NCBI GenBank assembly: GCA_019752635.1
Contig: JAIELX010000116.1
Coordinates: 33,969 to 97,968 of the forward strand
Direction: 5' to 3'
Source of the DNA: Candidatus Obscuribacterales bacterium
GTDB taxonomy: Bacteria > Cyanobacteriota > Vampirovibrionia > Obscuribacterales > Obscuribacteraceae
Length of the DNA: 64,000 nt
Within the stretch, counting starts at the first letter, position 1. Every line of letters begins with the position of its first letter. Below are positions 26,146 to 35,466 of this stretch, piece after piece. The position numbers were made by a program, and so were the translations under genes. Below the pieces are notes generated by a model. The model did not search any database, had not been told where the DNA came from, and saw only the letters and a program-made list of their open reading frames with translations.

Positions 26146-27495
26146 TCAAAACGTTGTGGTGGAAGCAAAGTTGAACTGCTCCACCTTCATCGCGGGCATG
26201 ACGTTAGGAGCGCCTTCCTCACCGGCGGTGCGCTCAGATGGTCCGAGTTCAACCACGTGGTTGAGCATCTCAATGAGGCTTTGATTGAAACGCAGGTTTT
26301 TCACGGCGCGCACCAGCGAGCCGTTCTCCACCAGAAAAGTACCATCGCGAGTCATACCGGTGACAATCTTGCTGGTCTGGTCGACTTCGCGAACATACCA
26401 GACACGCGTCAGCAAAATTGCGCGTTCGGTCCGGGCGATAATGTCTTCCAGCGATCGGTTGCCACCGCAAACGATGATGTTGGAGGCCACTTCACCATCT
26501 GTGTTCGGCTCTGCTAATCCGTGGCCGGTAGGCTCGACGCCGGACTTGCTAGCACTGCGGCGACCGTAGACCAGCGACTGCACCACTCCATCTTTGACGA
26601 GATCGACCGCTTGCCGCAGCTGTCCTTCGCCATCGAATGGTGCACCGGACTGCGACGGATGATAAACATCGTCTCGGATGGAGATGTTCTTGCCGAACAT
26701 CTGCGTCCCGAGTTTACCCAGGAAGCAGGAGAGCTTGTCGTTGTAGCTGGTGCCTGAGAAGTCGCTCCAGAGGAAGGCGAGCAAATCGAGCACCGCCGAC
26801 GGTTCCAGAATTACCGTGTATTTACCGGGAGGAATCTCCACCGGATTGACATTACTCACGGCTTTTCCAGCCGCCCTCAGCGCCAATTCATCGACATCCA
26901 GGTCGTTGAAGCTGAGCTGATGCGCTTTGCTCCACCCAGTGGCGTCGCCACCACTCATGGTGATAGAACAGTAGGCTTCCGTTTCGCTATGGAACTGGTA
27001 CAAGCCACGCGAGTTGCCTATGGCTTGAGTGATAGCACCCGTGGCCACTTCACCGGAAGCGGAGAGCTTGCACTCTTTCGCTACCGAGATAATGCGACGC
27101 ACGGCGTCGGCCCTGCCATCAGCACTCATGCGAGCGGTGTCTTTGCAAAAGCGATGCACCGGAGTGATCTTCTTTCGTCCCTTGCCGGGCAATGGCAACG
27201 TATCCGGATCTGCAGCCAGATAAGACGCGGCCGTCAAGGCATCGTCCACCAAGCGTCGCACCGCCGCCGGCGCGAGATTGTCCGAACTGAGTCGCACTTG
27301 CCGCCCGTTCTTCATTAGTCGCACCGACACTTCCGTGCACGGACGACATTGGTTCTGCGTCATCGCATTGACAGCGAAGCGCGAACTGGAGAGATCGTTG
27401 CTGGTCACGGTGACTTCCGTGCCCTGCGCTTTGCCCTTGGCGTAGTCGAGGGCCAGGTCGATGATTCCGGCGATTTTTGATTCGTTCAGTGACAT
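26146..27495 (-). CDS. tldE: TldE/PmbA-type metalloprotease subunit
   Basis: A 449-residue protein of the TldD/PmbA family. It has AKGKAQGTEVTVTSNDLSSSRFAVN at the start, a VILEPSAVLDLLAFL segment and the C-terminal GMTRDGTFLVENG block typical of the subunit that lacks the HExxxH zinc motif. In known systems TldE and TldD form a heterodimer that degrades unfolded peptides and matures microcins and RiPPs. It starts 9 bp after the end of the tldD-like gene, with TTAGGAGGT before the ATG, so the pair is one unit. I saw no obvious RiPP precursor nearby. Confidence 0.88.
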   Translation of the reverse strand: MSLNESKIAGIIDLALDYAKGKAQGTEVTVTSNDLSSSRFAVNAMTQNQCRPCTEVSVRLMKNGRQVRLSSDNLAPAAVRRLVDDALTAASYLAADPDTLPLPGKGRKKITPVHRFCKDTARMSADGRADAVRRIISVAKECKLSASGEVATGAITQAIGNSRGLYQFHSETEAYCSITMSGGDATGWSKAHQLSFNDLDVDELALRAAGKAVSNVNPVEIPPGKYTVILEPSAVLDLLAFLWSDFSGTSYNDKLSCFLGKLGTQMFGKNISIRDDVYHPSQSGAPFDGEGQLRQAVDLVKDGVVQSLVYGRRSASKSGVEPTGHGLAEPNTDGEVASNIIVCGGNRSLEDIIARTERAILLTRVWYVREVDQTSKIVTGMTRDGTFLVENGSLVRAVKNLRFNQSLIEMLNHVVELGPSERTAGEEGAPNVMPAMKVEQFNFASTTTF

Positions 27496-27504
27496 GGTTA
27501 CCTC

Positions 27505-28959
27505 CTAACCCGCGTGAGCGATGCCGACGGTGATGTTACGGAATCGCGAGGGTGAGGCACCGTGCCCCGTCCACATTGTCTGCATCGGCTGGCCTTTGCC
27601 ACAGTTTGGCACGCCCCAGTCGATGTAATCTCTGCGGTCGGCGATTGCGTCGCAGGAGTTCCAAAATTGCGGCGTGATACCGGCGTAGCTGCAGTTCTTC
27701 AGCATGCGCCCGCGTTTGCCGTTCTTGATCTCCCAGCCGATTTCGGTGGAAAACTGGAACTGATACCGCAACTGGTCAATCGACCAGGAGCGATTCGTTT
27801 CCATGAAGATTCCATCGTCGGTGTCGGCGATGATATCTTCCAAAGTCCCCGAATTGCCGGGCAAGAGAGAGACGTTGGTCATGCGGATGATGGGCGTAAA
27901 GTTCCACGACTCGGCACGCATCATGCCGCCGGATCGCCCCAACCCGATCAACGGCGCAGTTTCCCTTGAGCTCAAGTAGCCGCAGAAGACGCCATTCTTA
28001 ACCATGTGAACGCACTGCGCCTGAACGCCTTCATCGTCGAAGCCGAAGGATCCCAACGCACCGGGAGTGGTGGCATCCGCAACCAGATTCACCAGCGGCG
28101 ATCCATATTGCAAATTCTTCAACTTGTCCGGAGTCAAGAACGACGCGCCCGCGAAGTTGACTTCCCATCCCAGCGCTCGATCCAGCTCGCCGGGATGCCC
28201 CATACTCTCGTGGATTTGCAGCGCAAGCTGCGAGCCACCGAGAATCAGATCCGTATCTCTCTGCGGGCAAGCCGGAGCGGAAAGCAGCGCCACAGCTTCT
28301 TCAGCGATTTGCTGCGCATTCCCGGGCAGGTCCCACCGCAAAATCATCTCCCAGCCGGCAAGCTCGTGCTGCCCGCCGGAGGAACTGGGATACGAACGCT
28401 TCTGCCGGTCATTCTTGCCGGTAGCGTAGGCTTCGATGCCGCAACTGGAGCGGATAAAGGTTTGATGGATACGGCTCCCCGCGCTGGACGCGAAGAACTT
28501 CGTGTCCTTGATGAAGCTCATGAAGCCGTGCGCAAGGGTAATACCCTTGACCGCGAGAATGGTGGTCGCCGCCTTAAGCAGCACTCCGACCTTGTCTTCT
28601 ATGCTGACCGTGAAGGGATCAATCAGATGAGGTGACACCCAGGTCGCGTTGTAGACCGGTTCGTCGGCCATGCGCACTGCCTCGGGACGGCAGGTTGAAC
28701 TTGCCTTACCCGTAGCCACGGCGCGCTTCACCGCCGCAGCGACACCTGCGCGAGTGAGCTGCTGCGTTGAAGCGAAGCCCCAGCCGCCTTTGACCAGAAC
28801 TCGAACACCAATTCCGGCGCTGGACCCTTGCGCCAATCGTGCCACCGTCTGGTCTTTGGTGACGATTTCCTGTGACTGTTGCTCGACGCACCGCACATCG
28901 GAGTACGAGGCTCCGAGTTGCTTTGCCAGGTCCAGAGCGTATTCTGCGAGTTTTTGCAT
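27505..28959 (-). CDS. tldD: TldD-type zinc metalloprotease subunit
   Basis: 484 residues from the ATG at 28959, chosen because AAAGGAG stands in front of it; 46 upstream in-frame residues are Arg/Ser-rich and unlikely to be translated. The zinc motif HESMGH is at residues 250-255, and the partner Glu is probably E258. The family pattern continues with GSFGFDDEGV and the C-terminal GRSGGMMRAESWNFTPIIRMTN block. This is the catalytic partner of the protein encoded 9 bp downstream. The enzyme acts in the cytoplasm. Targets are unknown here. Confidence 0.9.
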   Translation of the reverse strand: MQKLAEYALDLAKQLGASYSDVRCVEQQSQEIVTKDQTVARLAQGSSAGIGVRVLVKGGWGFASTQQLTRAGVAAAVKRAVATGKASSTCRPEAVRMADEPVYNATWVSPHLIDPFTVSIEDKVGVLLKAATTILAVKGITLAHGFMSFIKDTKFFASSAGSRIHQTFIRSSCGIEAYATGKNDRQKRSYPSSSGGQHELAGWEMILRWDLPGNAQQIAEEAVALLSAPACPQRDTDLILGGSQLALQIHESMGHPGELDRALGWEVNFAGASFLTPDKLKNLQYGSPLVNLVADATTPGALGSFGFDDEGVQAQCVHMVKNGVFCGYLSSRETAPLIGLGRSGGMMRAESWNFTPIIRMTNVSLLPGNSGTLEDIIADTDDGIFMETNRSWSIDQLRYQFQFSTEIGWEIKNGKRGRMLKNCSYAGITPQFWNSCDAIADRRDYIDWGVPNCGKGQPMQTMWTGHGASPSRFRNITVGIAHAG

Positions 28960-29281
28960 GGTTAGCAACTCCTTTCGGCATGCACGAGCGCGAGCGTAGC
29001 AGGAACTGGATGTCAGCAGCCTGCAAGCGCGTACCGAGTATGATACGGCTCGTGCATACGATTTACCAGCTGAAGTCGACGGGGCCACTCCCGTCACGGG
29101 GCGTGGCCTCGGTGTCCGGCTGTGAGCGCCAAATGGATTTTCTGTAAGCGCTCCGGCTACGTCGGCAAGCCTCCTTGCCTCCGCGCGAAGAGCTCGACGC
29201 TACGCTCTTTGCGGCTCCTCGCCGCTCGAGCTGCGCTTCTCCGTTCTAACGAGACTAAGCGTGCCCTGAAGAGGCCAAGCC
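28960..29281. other. 322-bp gap upstream of tldD
   Basis: No gene is supported. A short perfect hairpin, GGCAAG-CCTC-CTTGCC, lies at 29164-29179 and may end the transcript of the propeller gene. The rest holds only frames shadowing neighbouring genes. Confidence 0.5.
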
Positions 29282-30319
29282 TCAAACTTCGCGGGCGATG
29301 AGCAGCTTGCCGTTGGCTCGGCACGCCGCGAAAATGCGGCGGCTGGGCGAAGTACGATGCCCTTGAGCGTGGAGCAGCTTCAGGGGCGCGAGGTTCCACA
29401 CTTCCAGCCCGTGATCGCCCACCACCACCAACTCCTTCGGCGCCGTCAGGTAGAGTTGGGCGATGCTGGCACCGGAGTCCGAGTCGATGAATGCGCACTT
29501 CTCCGAGTCGGCACACGGCAGGTAGATGCGCTTCTGCAGCGCATACTGGCTACCGATGCCGGGCGAACCATCCAACTCCCAGCCGGACAGAGGGAAACCG
29601 TCTCCGGCGCTGTACTCGTCCGACGGGTCGAGCTGGAACGGCATGCTCACCAACCATATGCGGTTACCGTCACCAGCCATGGCAACGCCGTTATGCGCGT
29701 CCGTCGCGGCGGCGGTGTAGCAATCCCACTTCGTTCCCCGGGCGTTGAGCGGCTCCCTGGAACCATCTCCGAGGTCGACGATGAACTGGCTGCCACAGCC
29801 GCTGGCAGCATAGAGCATGCCTGCGCGTGAGAACGCCAGAGAGTAGATGCTGCTCTCCATCGGTCTCTTGTTGTAGACCACCTGCGGGGTTACTCCCGCG
29901 AAATTCCACACGCAGATGTTGCCGAAGCTGTCCCCCGCGGCGACCATCGGTCCCCAATCCGAATCGGCATACGCCGGTCCGGTCTGCACCAGAGACATCA
30001 GGTCGTACCCCTGTGGCATGCGCAGGGGCGGCAGCTTTTTGCGTGCCTTGAGCAAGTAGCGCTCGATCAGCCCGGAACGGCGAACCGAGTAAAGCAGTTC
30101 GACATCATCGCCGACGTTGCGCAGAAGAACATGGCCGACATTGCGCGCCTTGGGTGCGTGCCACCAATCCTTCAGCCGGTCCCACGAGGGCGACTTCTGG
30201 AGAGGCTTGATGTGGAGCGTGCTGTCCGGCGCGCCGACCACCGCCAGGTAGTTGCCGCACGGCGAGAAGGTAGCGCAATCAGTGCTGCCGAATTGTCCGC
30301 AGCTGATGGTTGTAATCAC
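29282..30319 (-). CDS. Beta-propeller (WD40-like) protein
   Basis: 345 residues. The start is GTG: the one at 30317-30319 has GGAG six bases upstream, while the GTG four codons earlier has no ribosome-binding site, so I use the shorter form. Repeated units of the WD40 type are visible: ATFSPCGNYLAVVGAPDSTLHI, GDSFGNICVWNF, YSLAFSRAGMLYAASGCG, DLGDGSREPL and VVGDHGLEVWNL. That gives five to seven blades. Such proteins are scaffolds. It lies between the pyrophosphatase and tldD in the same direction. No partner can be named. Confidence 0.75.
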   Translation of the reverse strand: MITTISCGQFGSTDCATFSPCGNYLAVVGAPDSTLHIKPLQKSPSWDRLKDWWHAPKARNVGHVLLRNVGDDVELLYSVRRSGLIERYLLKARKKLPPLRMPQGYDLMSLVQTGPAYADSDWGPMVAAGDSFGNICVWNFAGVTPQVVYNKRPMESSIYSLAFSRAGMLYAASGCGSQFIVDLGDGSREPLNARGTKWDCYTAAATDAHNGVAMAGDGNRIWLVSMPFQLDPSDEYSAGDGFPLSGWELDGSPGIGSQYALQKRIYLPCADSEKCAFIDSDSGASIAQLYLTAPKELVVVGDHGLEVWNLAPLKLLHAQGHRTSPSRRIFAACRANGKLLIAREV

Positions 30320-30375
30320 GAGAGTCTCCACTGTAAGGAGTTTCCGAACAATGCGCTGCTTAAGCGCGTCCCCGC

Positions 30376-31134
30376 TTACTTGGCGGTAGATTTTGCAGTG
30401 CCGCCCGACTGCGATTGCGCATGCTCGGTGGCACAGAAGCTGGCGACCATACGGCCGAGGAGCTGCAGACGCTCCGCCGGATCGCCGAAGTTGGTGAGGT
30501 AGTCACGACGAGTGCAAGCTATCACTTCGCGCGCTTCGGCCGGGCCGTAGACCGCTGCGATCTCGACCTCCTTGTCGGTGGAGCCATCCGGACTGCGCTT
30601 GTAGCTCAGGAAGTAGTGCTTTAGACGCTCGATTAGCCCCTTCACACCTTTGTTGGCCCGGACGGCGCTGCGCACGTTGCCGTGGACAACGTCGCCGAGC
30701 AACACGGCAATGATCTTGTCGTCGGCTCTGCCGCCGTCGATCATACGCAGCCCGCCGATGGGTACCGCGTTGACGAAGATGTTACCGTGGGCGACGTTGC
30801 ACTCGGTCAGAACGCAGATGTCCAGCGGGTCGCCGTCGCCATTCTCCACCGGCTTGCCCGACATCTTCGCGCAGTAATTTCCGGTTTCCTTGCCGCAGTA
30901 TGTCTGCGGAATGAAGCCGTACAGGGTGGGACAGTGCGAAGAGTACTTGACGGTCCGGTCGATGCGCAGATGACCGGTGACCTTGTCCAACTCGTATTTC
31001 ACCACGTCGGTAGGCACGATTTCCACGAAAGTTTGCACCACGCGCGGTGCATCGATGCCTGGCGAAACCCCGTGCCAGGGGTGCGCCGTGTTCATCATCG
31101 AGAGCAGCATGTCAAAGGCGAAGTCAGGTGTCAT
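30376..31134 (-). CDS. ppa: Inorganic pyrophosphatase, family I
   Basis: The enzyme hydrolyses pyrophosphate to phosphate with Mg2+. In this 252-residue protein the signature DGDPLD lies at residues 100-105, with the three metal Asp. Also typical are EIVPTDVVKYELDKVTG, the YGFIPQTYCG segment and KHYFLSYK near the C-terminus. It is somewhat longer than the 175-200 residues usual for bacteria, with an extra N-terminus of about 35 residues and a short C-terminal tail. GGAGACTGGTA precedes the ATG. Being in a row with Nudix and nucleoside hydrolase-like genes fits pyrophosphate removal from nucleotide reactions. Confidence 0.93.
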   Translation of the reverse strand: MTPDFAFDMLLSMMNTAHPWHGVSPGIDAPRVVQTFVEIVPTDVVKYELDKVTGHLRIDRTVKYSSHCPTLYGFIPQTYCGKETGNYCAKMSGKPVENGDGDPLDICVLTECNVAHGNIFVNAVPIGGLRMIDGGRADDKIIAVLLGDVVHGNVRSAVRANKGVKGLIERLKHYFLSYKRSPDGSTDKEVEIAAVYGPAEAREVIACTRRDYLTNFGDPAERLQLLGRMVASFCATEHAQSQSGGTAKSTAK

Positions 31135-31239
31135 TACCAGTCTCCAAGTTCACAGCGAGGACGAACACGCCACCATCATCGGTAGCAGTATCCACCCTCG
31201 CATCGGTTGTGTAGCAAGAAAAAGCAGCAGCTATCGCGC

Positions 31240-32076
31240 CTATAGAGCGCCGCTGCGGATGGCCTTGTCGAATTCACGACTTGCCGTTTCGTATCCGTAC
31301 TTCTCCAGCTCGAGGAAGGTACTCTCCCGGGCGCTGAAGGAGAGCACAGCGACGTCCGGCTTTCCGGTGCGAATGAGAAGATCTTGCTTGCGCGGTCGCT
31401 TGAATCGGCGCTGCCACCATCGGCTGATCATCTGTTCACCGAAGTGGAACAGCCGATCAACGAAAGGCAGCTTTTCCCGAGGACTTTTAGTTGCGAGTCC
31501 GAGTTGACTCACAATCGCCGGCCGCGGGCTGAACTCAGTCGGGCAAGGATGATAAACCCCACCATCGACCAGTCGCATGGTCGGAGGATAGACCTGCCCG
31601 TATGATGTGGTGCGCATTACCACCGGTACCGAGCAGGACCCGCACACGGCCGACACGAGGTCGTAGTCTGTGCCCTCGAATAGCACCGGCTTCCGCCGGG
31701 CCAAATCGTAAGCCACAATGGCCAGGTTAGGCTGCGGGCGAAGCGAGTAACGGGCACATATGTCCTCGAACAGCGTGCGCAGTTCGATGATGCCGCCCTG
31801 GCGATAGAGCTTCACCGGGTTGAAGCGGCGAAGGAAACGCGCGACACCGCCCTTATCGAACCTGTGCATGGCATCCAGCAGAATATCTCTAGATTGGTCC
31901 TCAGTGAACCCGTTGGCATGTAGCGTAGCAATGGCCGAGCCGATGGAAACACCGATTACGCGATGGGGAACAATGTTTCGTTCTCGCATCGCTCTCAGCA
32001 GTCCCAAGTGACCGAAGCCTTTGATGCCGCCTGCCCCAAGCACAAGATCGCGAGCGCCGTTTTGAACGGTTCGCAT
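31240..32076 (-). CDS. Patatin-like phospholipase
   Basis: 278 residues from the ATG at 32076. The frame stays open 48 residues further, but that part lacks conservation features and the chosen start is just before the core. Patatin elements are the oxyanion loop GAGGIKGFGHLG (14-25), the nucleophile Ser44 in GVSIG, and the catalytic Asp171 in DGG. All three are intact, so it is probably an active lipid acyl hydrolase of the RssA/NTE type. No signal peptide is seen. It is the most upstream gene of the ten-gene minus-strand row. Confidence 0.9.
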   Translation of the reverse strand: MRTVQNGARDLVLGAGGIKGFGHLGLLRAMRERNIVPHRVIGVSIGSAIATLHANGFTEDQSRDILLDAMHRFDKGGVARFLRRFNPVKLYRQGGIIELRTLFEDICARYSLRPQPNLAIVAYDLARRKPVLFEGTDYDLVSAVCGSCSVPVVMRTTSYGQVYPPTMRLVDGGVYHPCPTEFSPRPAIVSQLGLATKSPREKLPFVDRLFHFGEQMISRWWQRRFKRPRKQDLLIRTGKPDVAVLSFSARESTFLELEKYGYETASREFDKAIRSGAL

Positions 32077-33066
32077 CTTAAATTCCAGTCCCCGACGAAC
32101 AACTGTCGACCGACAGATCGAGAGCTTTTCGTTAAACGGGTTAGATAGGGTTTCTGTTCGGGTTATGGACGAAGAATCAAAAGGGATCATTAGACGGGCT
32201 GATACTTGCAACCGAAGCAACCTCGATTCAATGCGCAGTTAAGTTCACCAGGTTCATTCGCGCTAATAATGCGTCGCTCCCGGCCAGGTGCGAGGGCGGA
32301 CGAACCGCCGTCCGAGCCCCGTGCCGCAAGGATCGCACAGCACGATGCCCCGGCTTAGCTGCGGGTAATATGTAAGACAGCTTATCAGAGCCGGGGTTAC
32401 CGCGAATTGGCGAGACTGAATATTGCTGCGTGAGCAGCGCTTGATATCCACCCTCGAATGATGGGCTAGCGCAATTCGCGCCGGTCACAATAGCCAGCCA
32501 AACAGCATTATCTGATGAGTCCCCGTGAACGCAGCGCGAGCCGCGCCACGCCAGGAGGCACTTAAGACCACTCTCATGATGTCGGGGCGATCCGCGCCAC
32601 GCAACACGTCACAGCCCCTGCAGCACCACGGCGTATGTAACTTTTCCGGTACGCCCCCAGCCCACTCTTGATAACAATCCGCCCGTTTCTTTAGTCTGGA
32701 CGCATCGCCTGTTTCCAAATTCCGTACACAAGAGCAACACAACAACAAAGAGCTTCTGCAGCACTCTCCTCGCGAATCGAAACGTCTCCTTCGAGATCAA
32801 CGAGGAACTGCAGACTTACGGAATCCGGGCGATAGTCGTCTCCTATCCAGAAAATTAGCGTAGCCCTATTACTCCTCCGTGCTTCAGCCGATAAACCAGG
32901 CGTGGACGTTCGGAGTGCGGGCTGTTTTCTCAAGTCACACACTGACGATTTCGCTTCCTGCACTGTGACAACGACCGACGAACAGTGCGTTAACCGCACG
33001 CATGTGTGTTCGACGGGGACTCGGCACGTGTCACAAATGTAGTAAGCCAGGAAAGGACAAACGATC
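32077..33066. other. 990-bp intergenic region without a supported gene
   Basis: This lies between the patatin gene (minus) and the large membrane-protein gene (plus). It should hold two divergent promoters. Frames of up to 160 codons exist on the minus strand around 32691-33191 but have no ribosome-binding site, carry Cys-rich improbable stretches and partly overlap the membrane gene. A decayed gene is possible. Confidence 0.45.
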
Positions 33067-35079
33067 ATGGGTTGGTTCAACAAAGACTCAGCGGCCGGCG
33101 ACGGCACCCCGAAGCGCGACAACGTGCTCTTCATGGTCATCGCCGCCATCATCCTCCTGTTCCGCGAGCCGGCGATCTGGCTCAAGGACAAGGTCTACCG
33201 CGGCTGGACCGGCGGCTTCCGCGCGTTCCTCGGTCTGATCTTCTCATTCGGTGCCTCCTACGTCACCGGCAACTACCTCGGCTGGGACCAGAACTGGCCG
33301 ACTCTCGGCTGGCTCGCCAGCGCCGTCGGCGCGTGGTTCGTCACCTACATCTACGCCTGGCCGGCGCTCTACCACTTCGTCATCCGCAAGGTGTTCGACC
33401 TGGTCGAGTGGATTGGCAAGGGCTTCCGAGCAGTAGCGAAGAAGTACGCCGAGAAGGCGTTCAAGGGCCTCGTGCTCGGTCTCGGCCGCGTGCTGCCTTT
33501 CTCGGGTCGCGCCTGGAACGTCCTGCTCGACGAGAAGCGTCATTCGTGGGTCTCGAACCTGCTCGGCGCGCTCTCCTACGTCGGCACCTTCGCCGGTAGC
33601 ATCTACATCGGCTGGGAAACGTTCAGCTGCGTCTCGGCGCTGGGCTTCTGGGGCCTGCCGATGGCTCCGTTCATCGCCGGCGTCGCCGCGGGCGTCCTGG
33701 TGTTCGGCCTTGTGTTCGGCGCCCTGTTCGAACTGCTCAGCCACGGCAAGATGGCGTTCCTCGGCACGGCGCTCACCGGCGCGCTGACCTACATCTACGC
33801 CGAGGAGATCATGGGCTACGGCGCTCAGGCCGGTCTGACGGGCAACTGGATTTACGCCTCGTTGGCGGTGTTCTTCGTCGTGTTCCTCGAGTACGTCTTC
33901 CCCTACGCCTACTGGACCCTGTCCGGTGACCTGGTGAAGCGCGTCATCAAGCAGATCGGCAACCTCTGCGATGCCGCTTACGGTGACAAGAACGAGGGCT
34001 ACGTCAAGTTCTTCGGTCACACCTTCAACATCCTCGCCACCGTCGCCATCGGCTTCGGCTCGTACTACGTCTGCGGTCTCATCGGGCTGACGGCGTGGAG
34101 CGCTCTCGGTCTGGCTTGGGCCGGTGTTGCCGTCTCGGCGATGGTCACGGCTGCGGTCGTGATGGTGGCCTACCTCGGCGTCTACGAGTGCCTGTTCGAC
34201 CACAAGAACGGGTTCGGCTGGGCCGCTGCTCTGGTTTCCCTCTACGCCGGCTACCAGGCTTTCGAAGCCTACACCGGTGCGGAGCTGCAGGGAGGTTTCT
34301 GGGTCGGCGCTCCTGTTGGCGCGCTGGCGGCGCTCATCGTCGGCACGGTACTCATCCCGGCGCTGTACATGGGGCTGCGTTGGGTCCTCCTCCTCGTGCG
34401 CGCCGACCTCGCCGGTGAGCCGCTGAACAACGTTTACAACAAGGTCGAGGAAGGCGTCAAGAAGCTGTTCAAGCACCTCGAGAAGGTGTACGAGGTCAGC
34501 TACAAGGACCGCACGGGTTACCAGGAATGGTTCCTCCACGCGTCCAACGTCGCAGTGGCGGTCGGTCTGTGGTTCCTGTCGGTGTCGTTCTGCGCGTGGG
34601 CCGGTTTCGGCGCTGCCTGCACGTTAGGCTTGACGATTCCGCTGGTCGTCCTCTCGTACATCCTGGTCGGCAAGTTCCTGTTCAAGAGCACCGTGGGCAC
34701 CGAGTTCATCGGCGTCCTCACCGGTCTGGTCGCGGCTGTCCAAGTCGGCACCCTGCTGCACGCGGAACTGCCCAGCACCTGGCTGACCGTGTTCGTCGGG
34801 TTCTTCACCTGGGTGATGGTCGTGTTCCTCTTCTTCCCGGTGGCGTACCTTATCGTGAAGCTCGCGGCCAAGCCGATTCTGGCCAGCTGGTCGCTCAAGC
34901 CCCTGGCTTGGGTGCACGGCAAGGCGTGGGCTGGCTTCAAGGTCGTCGCCGACGGTGTGCGCGCCGCGTACATCTTGCTGAAGGCGAAGCTCGCGCCGGT
35001 GTTCGCTCGCATCAAGGCGGCTTACGCCAAGATCGTCGCGGCCTACGAGCGCATCAAGGGCGGCAGCAAAAAGTCGTAA
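33067..35079 (+). CDS. Large multi-pass membrane protein of unknown function
   Basis: 670 residues with about 14 hydrophobic segments. Many are rich in Gly, Ala and aromatic residues (LLGALSYVGTFAGSIYIGW, PFIAGVAAGVLVFGLVFGAL, VFFVVFLEYVFPYAYW). The loops between the segments are short and basic. An amphipathic, Lys/Ala-rich tail follows (ARIKAAYAKIVAAYERIKGG). There is no transporter motif that I recognise. The spacing of similar blocks suggests internal repeats, for example FNILATVAIGFGSYYVCG versus SNVAVAVGLWFLSVSFCAW. AGGAAAGGAC precedes the ATG. Codons are almost only C/G-ending, hinting at high expression. The 3-prime region is unusually hairpin-rich. Confidence 0.8.
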   Translation: MGWFNKDSAAGDGTPKRDNVLFMVIAAIILLFREPAIWLKDKVYRGWTGGFRAFLGLIFSFGASYVTGNYLGWDQNWPTLGWLASAVGAWFVTYIYAWPALYHFVIRKVFDLVEWIGKGFRAVAKKYAEKAFKGLVLGLGRVLPFSGRAWNVLLDEKRHSWVSNLLGALSYVGTFAGSIYIGWETFSCVSALGFWGLPMAPFIAGVAAGVLVFGLVFGALFELLSHGKMAFLGTALTGALTYIYAEEIMGYGAQAGLTGNWIYASLAVFFVVFLEYVFPYAYWTLSGDLVKRVIKQIGNLCDAAYGDKNEGYVKFFGHTFNILATVAIGFGSYYVCGLIGLTAWSALGLAWAGVAVSAMVTAAVVMVAYLGVYECLFDHKNGFGWAAALVSLYAGYQAFEAYTGAELQGGFWVGAPVGALAALIVGTVLIPALYMGLRWVLLLVRADLAGEPLNNVYNKVEEGVKKLFKHLEKVYEVSYKDRTGYQEWFLHASNVAVAVGLWFLSVSFCAWAGFGAACTLGLTIPLVVLSYILVGKFLFKSTVGTEFIGVLTGLVAAVQVGTLLHAELPSTWLTVFVGFFTWVMVVFLFFPVAYLIVKLAAKPILASWSLKPLAWVHGKAWAGFKVVADGVRAAYILLKAKLAPVFARIKAAYAKIVAAYERIKGGSKKS

Positions 35080-35466
35080 CTCCGTAGCGCGGGAACCCCG
35101 CGCGTCGGTAGCGGTAAGGAGGGGGGCGCCTACCTGAGCGCTCCCCTCCGAGGGGGAAAGGGGTCGGTTGCGTCCGGTCACGGCTGAGGGATGGAATACC
35201 ATCCGGTCGCAGCATTGGAACGGGTAACCGTTCGGTTGCGACTGAGGGACGGGGAATCCCGTCCGGCCGTGATTCGGATGAACTTCCGCCCCTTTCTTTC
35301 CTTTTTGTCCGACCCCTCATGACAGCCGTCAATCTGTTGGAGGGCGGAGGAAGCTTAACGCGCTCCGGCGTTAGGCTCCTTCCTCTCTTCGACTCCGACA
35401 TCCGCCATCGCTTGCAGTGCGACGCGGTACGGATTAGTCGGGCTTAGACAGGAAGCAAGGAGAACT
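35080..35466. other. 387-bp hairpin-rich intergenic region
   Basis: Just past the membrane gene there are two stems: GCGCGGG/CCCCGCGC near 35088-35104, and a 12-bp stem with one mismatch near 35118-35149. A branched element listed separately follows, then a pyrimidine-rich stretch (near 35287-35310) and the leader of the next gene. No protein is supported. Confidence 0.55.
35178..35272 (+). other. Potential cloverleaf-like structured RNA
   Basis: Four nested or adjacent pairings can be read. The closing stem is TCACGGC (35178-35184) with GCCGTGA (35266-35272). Arm A is GGATGG/CCATCC (35189-35204, loop AATA). Arm B is GTCGCA/TGCGAC (35206-35211 with 35237-35242), enclosing GAACGG/CCGTTC with a GTAA loop (a GNRA-type tetraloop). 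Arm C is GGACGGG/CCCGTCC (35247-35264, loop GAAT). All stems are perfect. It may be the processed 3-prime end of the membrane gene transcript, a leader element for the next gene, or a small RNA. Confidence 0.35.

Noticed and set aside
32691..33191. 166-codon minus-strand frame in the 32.1-33.1 kb gap
   Set aside because: No ribosome-binding site, overlaps the start of the membrane gene, and no motif. Kept only as a possible gene remnant.
33244..34539. 431-codon minus-strand frame
   Set aside because: Antisense to the large membrane protein; extremely Glu/Arg/Asp-rich with no hydrophobic core.
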